Below, one piece after another: positions 52,055-60,427 of a stretch of DNA of 64,000 bases. The DNA is taken from contig NZ_CP049906.1 of the NCBI RefSeq assembly GCF_011305535.1, forward strand, positions 496,001 through 560,000, read 5' to 3'. The stretch comes from Diaphorobacter sp. HDW4B (GTDB lineage: Bacteria > Pseudomonadota > Gammaproteobacteria > Burkholderiales > Burkholderiaceae_C). The position numbers and the translations under genes are program-made. Numbering within the stretch: the stretch's first letter is position 1; each line of letters begins with the position of its first letter. The notes below the pieces were generated by a model that saw nothing but the letters and a program-made list of their open reading frames with translations, made no database searches and had not been told where the DNA came from.

Positions 52055-52702
52055 ATGCAATCAACCGCACCAAGTAGCAGCGTGGACGCCATTCCTAAGA
52101 CAATCGTACAGCGACGCAAGTCGGAAGCGACGCGAGAGGCCTTGCTGGAGGCAGCGCGTGTCGTGATCGCACGCGATGGCTACACCAATGCCCGCATCGT
52201 CGACATCGCTCGCGAGGCGGGCAAATCAGCCGGCGTTTTCTACAGCTATTTCGAAGACAAGACGCAGCTGTTCTCCGCATTGGTGGAGGCGTTCTACGAA
52301 GACATCAAGCGTGTGACGCCAACGCCCAAGGAATACGACGACAACCCTGCTGAGGCAGTCAAGAACTCCATCAACGCGTTCTGGCATGCCTACCGCCACT
52401 TTCACCCTGAAATGGTGGGACTGCTGGAAAGTGCACTGTCCGATCCGGCATTGCTGGAAGTCTGGCGCAATATTCGCCAGCGCGGAATACGCCGCTTTGC
52501 CTATCGCATCAAGAAGCAGCAAGCGAACGGAAAATGCGTCGGCATGGATCCGGAGCTATCCGCGACAGCGCTGCAGGGCCTGCTGGAATTCACCTGCTTC
52601 AACTGGCACTCGGAAAAGCTGGATTTCCCCGGCAAGCGAATCGACGACGCCAAAGCGACCGAGGAGCTCTACCAGATCATTTCCCGGGTGCTTGAACTCT
52701 GA
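52055..52702 (+). CDS. TetR/AcrR-family repressor
   Basis: Regulator of 215 residues from the ATG at 52055; the frame is open to 52007 but the upstream part overlaps the hairpin. HTH at about residues 20-65: REALLEAARVVIARDGYTN, then IVDIAREAGKSAGVFYSYF and DKTQLFSALVEAF. The ligand domain is helical. It is the best candidate to bind the TGAATTCANWTTCAW sites in this region, as it is the only TetR among the controlled operons; acyl-CoA inducers are common in this family. Direct proof is absent. Confidence 0.88.
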   Translation: MQSTAPSSSVDAIPKTIVQRRKSEATREALLEAARVVIARDGYTNARIVDIAREAGKSAGVFYSYFEDKTQLFSALVEAFYEDIKRVTPTPKEYDDNPAEAVKNSINAFWHAYRHFHPEMVGLLESALSDPALLEVWRNIRQRGIRRFAYRIKKQQANGKCVGMDPELSATALQGLLEFTCFNWHSEKLDFPGKRIDDAKATEELYQIISRVLEL

Positions 52703-52737
52703 ATTCTGAATTCCAACGGCACTCGGTGTTGCGGTGT

Positions 52738-53823
52738 TCACCGAGCAGACCATTGCTTCTTGACCTCTTGCAGCGACCGAATGCCCACGCTGGCGTTCGC
52801 GCTGGATGGTGTTCTTGAAAATCGCGGTGCGGGGGCTGGCTGCACCTGCTTGTCCACCGTCACGAAGCAATCTCGTGCGATCAGATGCTGGTCCGTGCGG
52901 CTTTCACGCAGTTCCAGAACCGGGGCAACACAAGCATCGGTTCCGGCGAACACCGCCACCCATTCGTCGCGTGTTCGTGTCCGCATGATCTGCTCGGCAC
53001 GCTCGTTCATTTCGGGCCAGCGGGATCGATTGTGCTGGTAGTCGAAGCATTCATCGTTCCATCCCGCACGTTCACGGAGCTGGACATAGAACTGGGGCTC
53101 GATGGCACCGACGGACAGGTATTTGCCATCCTTGCAGACATAGGTTCGATAAAAAGGCGCAGCGCCATCGAGCAGGTTGCTGGAGCGATCTGCGCGCCAC
53201 TCATCTTCGTCACTCAGTGAATGGAACAGGGACATGAGCGACACGGCGGCATCACATATCGCCACGTCCACCACTTGCCCCAGTCCGGATTTCTGCGCCT
53301 CGTAGCAGGCAGCCAGCACGCCGCTCACAAGATAGAGGGCACCGCCGCCATAGTCTCCCACCAGATTGAGCGGCACCGGCGGTGGTCGGTCCTTGTCCCC
53401 CATGGCATGAACAGCGCCCGAAAGCGCGATGTAGTTGAGGTCATGTCCAGCGGTGCTTGCCCGTGGACCGCGCTGGCCCCAGCCGGTCATGCGCGCATAG
53501 ACCAGACGCGGGTTGCGCGCATGCAGCACCTCGGGCCCCAGACCCAGACGTTCCATGACGCCCGGGCGAAAGCCTTCGACGAGCACGTCACTTTGCTCCA
53601 TCAAGGAGAGAAGTGATGCGCGTGCTGCGTCATTCTTCAGATCCAGAGTGATGGTTTTGCGCCCGCGCACGGTGGCGCCGCGCTCGTGAATCGCGGCTTC
53701 TCCGCCCCGCTCGACTCGCACGATGTCGGCACCCATGTCTGCCAGCATCATGCAGGCAAAGGGAGCGGGACCGATGGAGCCAATCTCCACCACCCGCATC
53801 CCTTTGAGTGGGCCGTTGCTCAC
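52738..53823 (-). CDS. CaiB/BaiF family, alpha-methylacyl-CoA racemase-like
   Basis: Protein of 361 residues. It begins MRVVEIGSIGPAPFACMMLADMGAD, split by the family-III CoA fold. MTGWGQRGP, GHDLNYIALSGAVHAMG and GDYGGGALYLVSG match AMACR, including its catalytic histidine (GHD) and aspartate (GDYGGG). It would interconvert 2R- and 2S-methylacyl-CoA, needed before an (S)-specific dehydrogenase can act. It overlaps the acyl-CoA dehydrogenase gene by 4 bp. A plain CoA-transferase role remains possible. Confidence 0.85.
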   Translation of the reverse strand: MSNGPLKGMRVVEIGSIGPAPFACMMLADMGADIVRVERGGEAAIHERGATVRGRKTITLDLKNDAARASLLSLMEQSDVLVEGFRPGVMERLGLGPEVLHARNPRLVYARMTGWGQRGPRASTAGHDLNYIALSGAVHAMGDKDRPPPVPLNLVGDYGGGALYLVSGVLAACYEAQKSGLGQVVDVAICDAAVSLMSLFHSLSDEDEWRADRSSNLLDGAAPFYRTYVCKDGKYLSVGAIEPQFYVQLRERAGWNDECFDYQHNRSRWPEMNERAEQIMRTRTRDEWVAVFAGTDACVAPVLELRESRTDQHLIARDCFVTVDKQVQPAPAPRFSRTPSSANASVGIRSLQEVKKQWSAR

Positions 53824-54983
53824 GATTTGCCGCGCCCCACGAGCGAGCGACCAATGATCTCTTTCATCACCTCGTTGCTGCCGCCCAGAATGCGCTCAAT
53901 GCGCGCGGCCACCCAGAGGCGAGAGATCGGAAACTCGCGCATGTATCCCCAGCCGCCGTGCATCTGCAGGCCCTTGTCCGCCACGCGGCCGAGCATCTCC
54001 GTCAGCCACAGCTTGCCCATGGCGGCGCGAGTGGGTTCGAGCTTGCTGTCGAGGTATTGGCGCAGCATGTCGTCCACGAAGGAGCGGCCCACTTCCACGT
54101 CGGTCTGCATCTCTGCCAGCGTGAAGCGGGTGTTCTGCATGTCCGACAACGGCGCGCCGAAAATCTCGCGCTGTTGCACGTAGTCGGTGGTCCATTTCAA
54201 CGCGGCTTCGGCCTTGGCCTGACAGCCGATGGCGATCGACAGGCGCTCGCGAGCGAGACCATGCATCAGTTGCTTGAAGCCATCGCCGGGCTGGCCGAGC
54301 ACGGAATCATCCGGCACGAAGACATTCTCGAAGAACAACTCCGAGGTGTCCTGACCGTGAATGCCGACCTTCTCCAGATTGCGACCGCGCTGAAATCCCT
54401 TGGTCGTGGTGTCCACGAGGAACAAGGTGATGCTGTTCTTGTCGGCCAGATCGGTCTTGGCGGCCACCACGACCAGATCGGAGGTCTGACCGTTGGAGAT
54501 GAACACCTTCTGGCCATTGATCAGCCATCCACCTTCCGTGCGCGTGGCGTTGGTGCGCATGCTGCGCAGATCGCTGCCGGCACCGGGCTCCGTCATGGCG
54601 ACGGCACCAATCACTTCACCCGATGCCATTCTGGGAAGCCAGCGGGCTTTCTGCTCCGCAGTGCCAAACTTGATGATGTAGGGGGTGACCATCTCCGAAT
54701 GAATGAAGAAGCCGGGACCCGAGATGCCGTGACGAGCAAGGCCTTCGATCATCAGGACGGCATGCAGGAAGTCGCCGCCGGGGCCGCCATGCTCGTCCGA
54801 CATGCTGGGGCACAGCAGTCCGTTGGCACCGGCCTTGAGCCAGGCGTCACGATCCACAAAACCTTGGTCTTCCCAACGTGCCTCGTTGGGCAGCAATTCT
54901 TCCAGCGCGAATCGCTCGATCTGGTCCTGATAGATCTGATGCTCCTCCTGGAACGGCAGATTGCGCTTGCTCAGTGATTCCAT
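53820..54983 (-). CDS. Acyl-CoA dehydrogenase
   Basis: FAD enzyme of 387 residues, the normal length. FAD and substrate blocks: AVAMTEPGAGSDLRSM, WLINGQKVFISNGQTSDLVV and QMHGGWGYMREFPISRLW. The C-terminal ILGGSNEVMKE has glycine where medium-chain enzymes carry the catalytic Glu (EGT), so the base is probably elsewhere, as in many branched-chain dehydrogenases. It introduces the 2,3-double bond. Middle gene of the ligase-dehydrogenase-racemase operon. Confidence 0.92.
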   Translation of the reverse strand: MESLSKRNLPFQEEHQIYQDQIERFALEELLPNEARWEDQGFVDRDAWLKAGANGLLCPSMSDEHGGPGGDFLHAVLMIEGLARHGISGPGFFIHSEMVTPYIIKFGTAEQKARWLPRMASGEVIGAVAMTEPGAGSDLRSMRTNATRTEGGWLINGQKVFISNGQTSDLVVVAAKTDLADKNSITLFLVDTTTKGFQRGRNLEKVGIHGQDTSELFFENVFVPDDSVLGQPGDGFKQLMHGLARERLSIAIGCQAKAEAALKWTTDYVQQREIFGAPLSDMQNTRFTLAEMQTDVEVGRSFVDDMLRQYLDSKLEPTRAAMGKLWLTEMLGRVADKGLQMHGGWGYMREFPISRLWVAARIERILGGSNEVMKEIIGRSLVGRGKS

Positions 54984-55041
54984 TGCATTGACTCCGAAAA
55001 ATGAGGGTAGACGGGGGTGTTGGTGTCGATTTCGACGCGTA

Positions 55042-56577
55042 TCAGTTCTGCTTGGCTTTCCACTCGGTCAGCAGGTCGACCTTGCGGACCTTGCCCACGC
55101 CCGACAGCGGCAGCGGCACTTCGCGCAAGACAACGGTGCGTGGTGCCTTGTAGTGCGCGATGCGTTCGCGGCAGAAAGCAATCAGCTCTTCGGGACTGCT
55201 GGTTCGGCCCGGTTTGAGGCACACCACCGCATGGACGGATTCACCCCATTTCTCATCCGGAACGCCAATCACGGCGGCCGATTCCACGGCATCGTGGAAC
55301 ATCAGCGCGCTCTCGACCTCACCGGCAAACACGTTCTCGCCGCCCGTGATGATCATGTCCTTGAGTCGGCCGGAGATCGTCACGAAGCCGTCGTCGTCGA
55401 GCATTCCCAGATCGCCCGTGCTCAGCCAGCCATCGCGAATGGCCTGTGCCGTAAGCACTGGCTCTTTCCAATAGGACTTCATGATGCCGGGACCCGCCAA
55501 CTGGATCTCGCCCACTTCGCCATTGGGTGCCACCTTGCCCTCGGCATCGACAATGCGCAGCATGAACGCCGGTATGCAACGCCCTGCGGATTTGAGCTTG
55601 CCTGCCAGCGGACCTTGCAGCACATGGCGATCCGGAAACAGCACGGTGCAGCCGCCGCCAGCCTCCGACTGCCCATAGATCTGGACCAGCCCTACGCCCG
55701 GTGCGTCGGTGAGGAGTTGCAGCAGCAGCGGCTCCTGAATGGGCGCTGTGCCATACAGAATCTTCTTCAAGCGGGTGAAGACCTGCTTGCGCCCGGTGGC
55801 GGCCTGCAGCACCCCGGCGATCATGGTCGGTACCATGATCACCACACTCACTCCCTCATTTTCTATTCCGTCGAGCACTCCCGCCGGCGAAAACTCCGGC
55901 ATGAAGCTGTGGCGTCCAAGAGCCGCCGTCGCGGCCATGGAGACCGTGAAGTCGGCCAAATGGAACATCGGTGCGTTGTGCAGGAACACCGTGTTCTCGT
56001 CCAACTCGTAGTTGTCCTTCGCGGACATCGCCTGAATCAGCACCGCAATATGGGTCAGTTCCACCCCCTTCGGGCGGCCGGTCGTGCCTCCGGTATAGAA
56101 GATGGCGGCGGTGGCATCGTGGTGGCAAGGCTGAAACGGCATCTGCGGTTGCTGCGCCAGCGGGTCGCCCTTCCCTCCCCATTGGCTCAGGGGCGTGAGC
56201 TGCGAGGCGCTCATCGCAGGCAGCCTCTGCTCGAATTGCCGGGCCAGCCCTGCATTGCGTTCGTCGTGGAGCAGATGCGCGCATTCGCAGTGCTCCAGGA
56301 TATAGGTCTGCTCAGCCACACTCAGGCGGGTGTTCAGTGGCACCAACACCATTCCGGCCCAGAACACCGCGTAGTGCGCTTCCAGACACTCCGGCACGTT
56401 GGCGCTCAGCACCGCGACTCTGTCACCTGCTTTCAGGCCCAAGGCCTTGAGCTGTTCGGCACGCGCCGCCACGCGCTGCTGCAGTTGCTTCCAGGTGGCG
56501 GACGCTCCCTGATATTGAACAGCCGTGGCGTTGGGGCGCTTCTGGACCGCGCCCACGAGCAATTGATGCACTGACAT
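55042..56577 (-). CDS. Acyl-CoA synthetase (AMP-forming)
   Basis: Adenylate-forming ligase of 511 residues. The P-loop-like motif is FYTGGTTGRPKGVELTH, followed by QIYGQSEAGG and LSTGDLGMLDDDGFVTISGR; the catalytic lysine region is PLSGVGKVRKVDLL. It activates a fatty or aromatic acid as the CoA thioester, the entry step of the pathway. First gene of its operon, with AGGAGA before the ATG and promoter C upstream. Confidence 0.93.
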   Translation of the reverse strand: MSVHQLLVGAVQKRPNATAVQYQGASATWKQLQQRVAARAEQLKALGLKAGDRVAVLSANVPECLEAHYAVFWAGMVLVPLNTRLSVAEQTYILEHCECAHLLHDERNAGLARQFEQRLPAMSASQLTPLSQWGGKGDPLAQQPQMPFQPCHHDATAAIFYTGGTTGRPKGVELTHIAVLIQAMSAKDNYELDENTVFLHNAPMFHLADFTVSMAATAALGRHSFMPEFSPAGVLDGIENEGVSVVIMVPTMIAGVLQAATGRKQVFTRLKKILYGTAPIQEPLLLQLLTDAPGVGLVQIYGQSEAGGGCTVLFPDRHVLQGPLAGKLKSAGRCIPAFMLRIVDAEGKVAPNGEVGEIQLAGPGIMKSYWKEPVLTAQAIRDGWLSTGDLGMLDDDGFVTISGRLKDMIITGGENVFAGEVESALMFHDAVESAAVIGVPDEKWGESVHAVVCLKPGRTSSPEELIAFCRERIAHYKAPRTVVLREVPLPLSGVGKVRKVDLLTEWKAKQN

Positions 56578-56603
56578 TGCCGTTGTCTCCTATTTATGTG
56601 AAG

Positions 56604-56656
56604 TTGAATTCAAATTCAATTTCAGCAATTCTGACGTTGATCTTTGCGCATGTCAA
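56604..56656 (-). promoter_or_regulatory. Promoter and operator C, for the ligase-dehydrogenase-racemase operon
   Basis: On the minus strand TTGACA (56656-56651), 17 bp, CAGAAT (56633-56628). The operator-like TTGAATTCAAATTCAA (plus strand 56604-56619) covers the expected start point. The ligase start codon is at 56577. Confidence 0.72.
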
Positions 56657-57196
56657 TTTGCTTGTTGTCAGTAGAAATACGGGGGATCTCATCAATGTGC
56701 GGGGTTGATGGCGTATTTGTGAGTAATTGATTGAACCTGTGTGTGGATGTGGTCGCCATGTGGCTGCAGCCCGTCCGGCTTCTCGGGCATTTGGCAAGGA
56801 GATGGCCCCGGTTCTTGCTGGTTCTGCCCTCTCCTTTTCCAGTGGGCCAGCGGGTGCACAAACGCAGTCGATGGGCATGGTCTGTGACTTTGTCCCCCTT
56901 GATGGGGACTGACGGTTTTCTGAATCCGCTTTCAAATTCCACGCCAAGACAAGCCCAAGACAGCACATCGCCAATGCCGTGTGTGTGGTCGATGGGCCGG
57001 CGTTCAGACCACCCATTGGAGACACCCATGATGACCAGATTACGCGAATAGAAAACCGGCCGCGCGTTGGCCCGCGACTCCGCAACCCCGCGAATCACCG
57101 TTCATTCGAGCGACTAGGCCGCCCTTCTCGCCTCACGCTCGATCCTCCCGGCTGCCCGGCCCGGACTACCTCCGTCTTTTTAGAACAAGGACCATC
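56657..57196. other. Long non-coding stretch before the porin gene
   Basis: About 540 bp between the divergent ligase and porin genes. I see only overlapping short frames without ribosome sites or family signal. No TGAATTCA element is found on the porin side. The porin mRNA could have a long leader or the segment may be a decayed gene. Confidence 0.5.
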
Positions 57197-58525
57197 ATGA
57201 AATCCTTCCAACCGAACAAGATCGTCAGTCATCTGGCCTTCACCGCCTTCGCATTGGTCGCCTCCTGCCCTGCGATGGCGAACTCCGAGATTGAAGAATT
57301 GCGCAAAGAACTGGCTGCGCAAAAGGAGTTGATCCAACAACTGATGACCGCGCAAAAGAACGCGCCCGCCTACACACCACCGCCAGTGTCCGTGGAGCCA
57401 CCAATTCCTGCGGCAGAAAAAGTGCTGACCTTCTACGGTATCGCCGATGTGGGCGTTCAGAACACCAACAGCGGTCAAGGCAGCAAGTGGTCCATCGGGA
57501 CCGGCGGCTGGCTGGCGTCGCGTTTCGGTTTGAGCGTCAACAAGCCGATCACTCCGGACCTCAAGGCAGTGGCCGTCGCGGAAGCGGGTGTTCAATACGG
57601 CACGGGTGCGGCAGGCGCGGCTTCGGTCACGCCGGGCATCAACAACGGCTATGCATCGTCGTCGGCATCGACATCGGCGGGCACGCAATTGTTCGGTCGC
57701 CAGATCTACGCGGGCGTCAGCTCCAAGACTTTCGGCGCGGTGACCGCGGGTCGCCAATATGCCGGAACGTTTGCTCTGAACGGCATGACCAACGCATTGG
57801 CTTTCAACGGCTACGGCTACTCGGGCTCCATCATGGGTGCCAACGGCATGCCGACCCGCGTGAACAACTCCGTGGTCTATGTCAGCCCGTCGCTCAATGG
57901 CTTCAGCGGCCAACTGCTGTATTCCACCGGCTCGGACAACAACACCAATGGCGATGTGCCGATCGCTGCAGGCTCCACGATCAAGTCCAATGACAAGGCC
58001 GGTCGCGGACTCGATCTCGAAGCGCATTACATCAACGGCCCGGTGCTGGTCGGTGCATCGACCTGGAACTTCTACAGCACGACCTTCACGGGCGCTGAGA
58101 CCGGGCTGTCCAAGCGCAGCGGATTCCAGGTGGGCGGTGCCTACGATTTCGGCCCCATCAAGGTGTTCGCCAACTACATGGACGGTCGCATCAAGGGTGG
58201 CGGCTACGAGAACGTCACCAAGGCCTTTTCCAAGACCGGCGCGTACAGCCTGAGCGCCATGGTTCCGTTCGGCAAGCACCGCTTCTTTGCCAGCGTCACG
58301 GACTTCAACGACAAGTCGGTCAACAACATGGACGCCAAGCTCTACGGTATCGGGTACACCTACCAGGCCGAAGAAACCACCAAGTACTACATCGCCGCAG
58401 GCCATATGAACAACAGTGCCAAAGCGGCGTTCAGCCTGCCCGATGGCGGCAGTCTGGTGGGCAACGTGCTCACGCCGGGGCGTGGCGTGACGGGCTTGAT
58501 GGCCGGCGTCACGCTGGGCTTCTGA
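57197..58525 (+). CDS. Outer-membrane porin (Gram-negative, Porin_4 type) with N-terminal coiled coil
   Basis: Protein of 442 residues. Signal peptide about residues 1-29 (FTAFALVASCPAMA). Residues 30-56 form a predicted coiled coil (NSEIEELRKELAAQKELIQQ onward), then a proline-rich linker, then the barrel beginning LTFYGIADVGVQNTNSG and ending VTGLMAGVTLGF with terminal Phe. GRQIYAGVSS and constriction-type acidic loops fit general porins. The coiled coil is uncommon in Comamonadaceae porins and may anchor the trimer to the cell wall. It would let the substrate of region 6 through the outer membrane. Confidence 0.88.
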   Translation: MKSFQPNKIVSHLAFTAFALVASCPAMANSEIEELRKELAAQKELIQQLMTAQKNAPAYTPPPVSVEPPIPAAEKVLTFYGIADVGVQNTNSGQGSKWSIGTGGWLASRFGLSVNKPITPDLKAVAVAEAGVQYGTGAAGAASVTPGINNGYASSSASTSAGTQLFGRQIYAGVSSKTFGAVTAGRQYAGTFALNGMTNALAFNGYGYSGSIMGANGMPTRVNNSVVYVSPSLNGFSGQLLYSTGSDNNTNGDVPIAAGSTIKSNDKAGRGLDLEAHYINGPVLVGASTWNFYSTTFTGAETGLSKRSGFQVGGAYDFGPIKVFANYMDGRIKGGGYENVTKAFSKTGAYSLSAMVPFGKHRFFASVTDFNDKSVNNMDAKLYGIGYTYQAEETTKYYIAAGHMNNSAKAAFSLPDGGSLVGNVLTPGRGVTGLMAGVTLGF

Positions 58526-58758
58526 GCGATTCTGGCACGCACCACAGACCCGCACAACGAACGGATTCACGGGAGAGACTTTTCGGACAGGGCGACTTTT
58601 TGACAGGACGGCATTTTTCGCGCTGGCGTTTCGTTTCCTTCCTGGTGGGGAGTGCGAATGCTCGGAAATGAAATTTCATCGCTGCAGCCCAACTGTCTGA
58701 AGACCCCCCGAAAATTCCCGCCTGAATCAGCGACTCACATTCTCCAAAGAGGTACTAC

Positions 58759-59739
58759 ATGGACCGCAGACAATTCATCGGAGCCAGTCTGGCAGCGTTG
58801 CCCTTCGCTTCGGCATGGGCAGACGACTACCCCAAGCGCGCCATTCGCTGGATCAACCCTTTTCCCGCAGGCAGCCCGACCGACGCCGTGGCCCGCAAGC
58901 TTGCGGAGTTCGCTTCACCCATCATCGGGCCGCCCATCTTCATCGACAACAAGGCGGGAGCCAACGGCTCCATCGGCACGCAGGAAGTGGCGCGATCCGC
59001 TCCGGATGGCTACACCATGGGCATCGCGATCGGCGACTCGCTGATCAGCGTGGCTTCCCTGCTCAAGAACCCCGGCTACGATTCGCGCAAGGACTTGTCG
59101 TTGATCTGCAAGTTCAGTTCCTCGACCGCCGTGCTGTTTGCCAACGCGCAATCGGGCATCAAGTCGCTGAGCGAACTGATCGCCAGGGCCAAGGCCAAAC
59201 CGGAGTCGCTTTCGTATGCGTCTTTTGGGCAAGGTACGCAGCCGCACATGATCATGGCGTCGCTGGAGGAGGTGACAGGTGCGCGCTTCGTGCATGTGCC
59301 CTACAAAGGCCTGGCACCCGCCATGCAGGACATTCTGGGCAACGCCGTGCAACTGTCCGTGGGGCCACCGGTGATGATCGCCCAGTACATGCAGAAGAAT
59401 CAGCTGTTCCCGTTGGCGATTCTGGGGCCGCGTCGCACGGAGTTCCTGCCGCAGGTGCCGACCTTTGTCGAGCAGGGATTCGACAACCCATTCCTGCGTG
59501 AATCCACCTGGTGGGCTGGTTTGATCGGTCCGAAGAAGTTGCCTCAGGCCATTGTGGATCGTTGGGGCGACGTGGTGAAGCAGGCGATCTCCAAGCCAGA
59601 GTTCGCGCAATTTCTTGCCACAGGCGCTGGCGGACAGTTGCCCACCTTCGTGGGGCCGGACGCGTTTGCCAAGGAGCTGGCTTCCGAGTGGGAGATGACC
59701 AACACGCTGCTGCGCAAGCTTGGAGTGACGCCGCAGTAA
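58759..59739 (+). CDS. Bug/TctC-family periplasmic solute receptor
   Basis: Receptor of 326 residues. It starts MDRRQFIGASLAALPFASAW, a twin-arginine-like signal. Family blocks: INPFPAGSPTDAVARKL, IDNKAGANGSIGTQEVA, VPYKGLAPAMQDILGN and LPQVPTFVEQGF. It lies behind the porin gene and ahead of the NTF2-fold protein. No membrane partner is encoded nearby. Confidence 0.93.
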   Translation: MDRRQFIGASLAALPFASAWADDYPKRAIRWINPFPAGSPTDAVARKLAEFASPIIGPPIFIDNKAGANGSIGTQEVARSAPDGYTMGIAIGDSLISVASLLKNPGYDSRKDLSLICKFSSSTAVLFANAQSGIKSLSELIARAKAKPESLSYASFGQGTQPHMIMASLEEVTGARFVHVPYKGLAPAMQDILGNAVQLSVGPPVMIAQYMQKNQLFPLAILGPRRTEFLPQVPTFVEQGFDNPFLRESTWWAGLIGPKKLPQAIVDRWGDVVKQAISKPEFAQFLATGAGGQLPTFVGPDAFAKELASEWEMTNTLLRKLGVTPQ

Positions 59740-59839
59740 ATGTGACGTCGGGCGGCATGGGGCGTTGCATCCGCAATGCTCAGTAGGCGACATCGCAGCG
59801 CCAGGAGCACTCTGGCGCTGCCCAGCTTCGAGGAACGGC

Positions 59840-60262
59840 ATGACTTTGGAAAACGCGACTACTCAGCAGGCGCTGCAGACACAGATTCGAGCCGTTGCCG
59901 AGCGTTTCTTCACAGCCATCGAGCAGGCGGACATCGAGACGGTTCGTGACTGCTATGCCCGGGATGCCGTGATCTGGCACAACATCGACGACAAAGAAAA
60001 GTCGCGCGATGAGAACATCGTCGCCCTCAAGGCCATGGTGGGACGAATCCATGATCGACGCTACGAGCAGCGTCGTCTGCACGTGTTCGAGAGCGGGTTC
60101 GTGCAACAGCATGTGCTGAAGGGGACGCGCACGTTCGATGGGCGGGCCGTCGCATTGACCGCCTGCATCGTCTGCGAAGTCCTCGACGGAAAAATCACGC
60201 GCTTGGACGAATACCTCGACTCGCCCCAGGTGGCCGAGTTTCGCAAACAGGCGGGTGCATAG
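59840..60262 (+). CDS. NTF2-fold (SnoaL-like) protein
   Basis: Protein of 140 residues from the ATG at 59840, with GAGGAA upstream; the frame is open to 59765. The SnoaL-type pattern is AERFFTAIEQADIETVRDCY, then DAVIWHNIDDKEKSRDENI and KITRLDEYLDSPQVAEF. Members include isomerases, hydratases and epoxide hydrolases. Its place before the P450 gene suggests it handles an oxygenated product. Confidence 0.8.
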   Translation: MTLENATTQQALQTQIRAVAERFFTAIEQADIETVRDCYARDAVIWHNIDDKEKSRDENIVALKAMVGRIHDRRYEQRRLHVFESGFVQQHVLKGTRTFDGRAVALTACIVCEVLDGKITRLDEYLDSPQVAEFRKQAGA

Positions 60263-60325
60263 CGGCTGACACACCAGCGGAATCTGCGATTCATGCAGAG
60301 CGAACAAATTTCTTTTGAATTTTTA

Positions 60326-60340
60326 TTGAATATGAATTCA
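60326..60340. promoter_or_regulatory. Operator D, upstream of the P450 gene
   Basis: TTGAATATGAATTCA matches the element at 48604 in 14 of 15 positions. It lies 87 bp before the P450 start codon in an AT-rich patch. The core promoter is less clear here; TTGAAT at 60315 could be the -35 box. Confidence 0.65.
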
Positions 60341-60427
60341 TATTTACATTAAACCGCGAAGTACCTATGATTCATATGTGCGCACGGCTTTGCGCATTAC
60401 CTCATCACTGCATTCAACGGGGCGTTC

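Noticed and set aside
57095-58570. 491-residue minus-strand open frame across the porin gene
   Set aside because: It lies wholly antisense to a clear porin, has a low-complexity His/Arg/Ala composition and no ribosome site.
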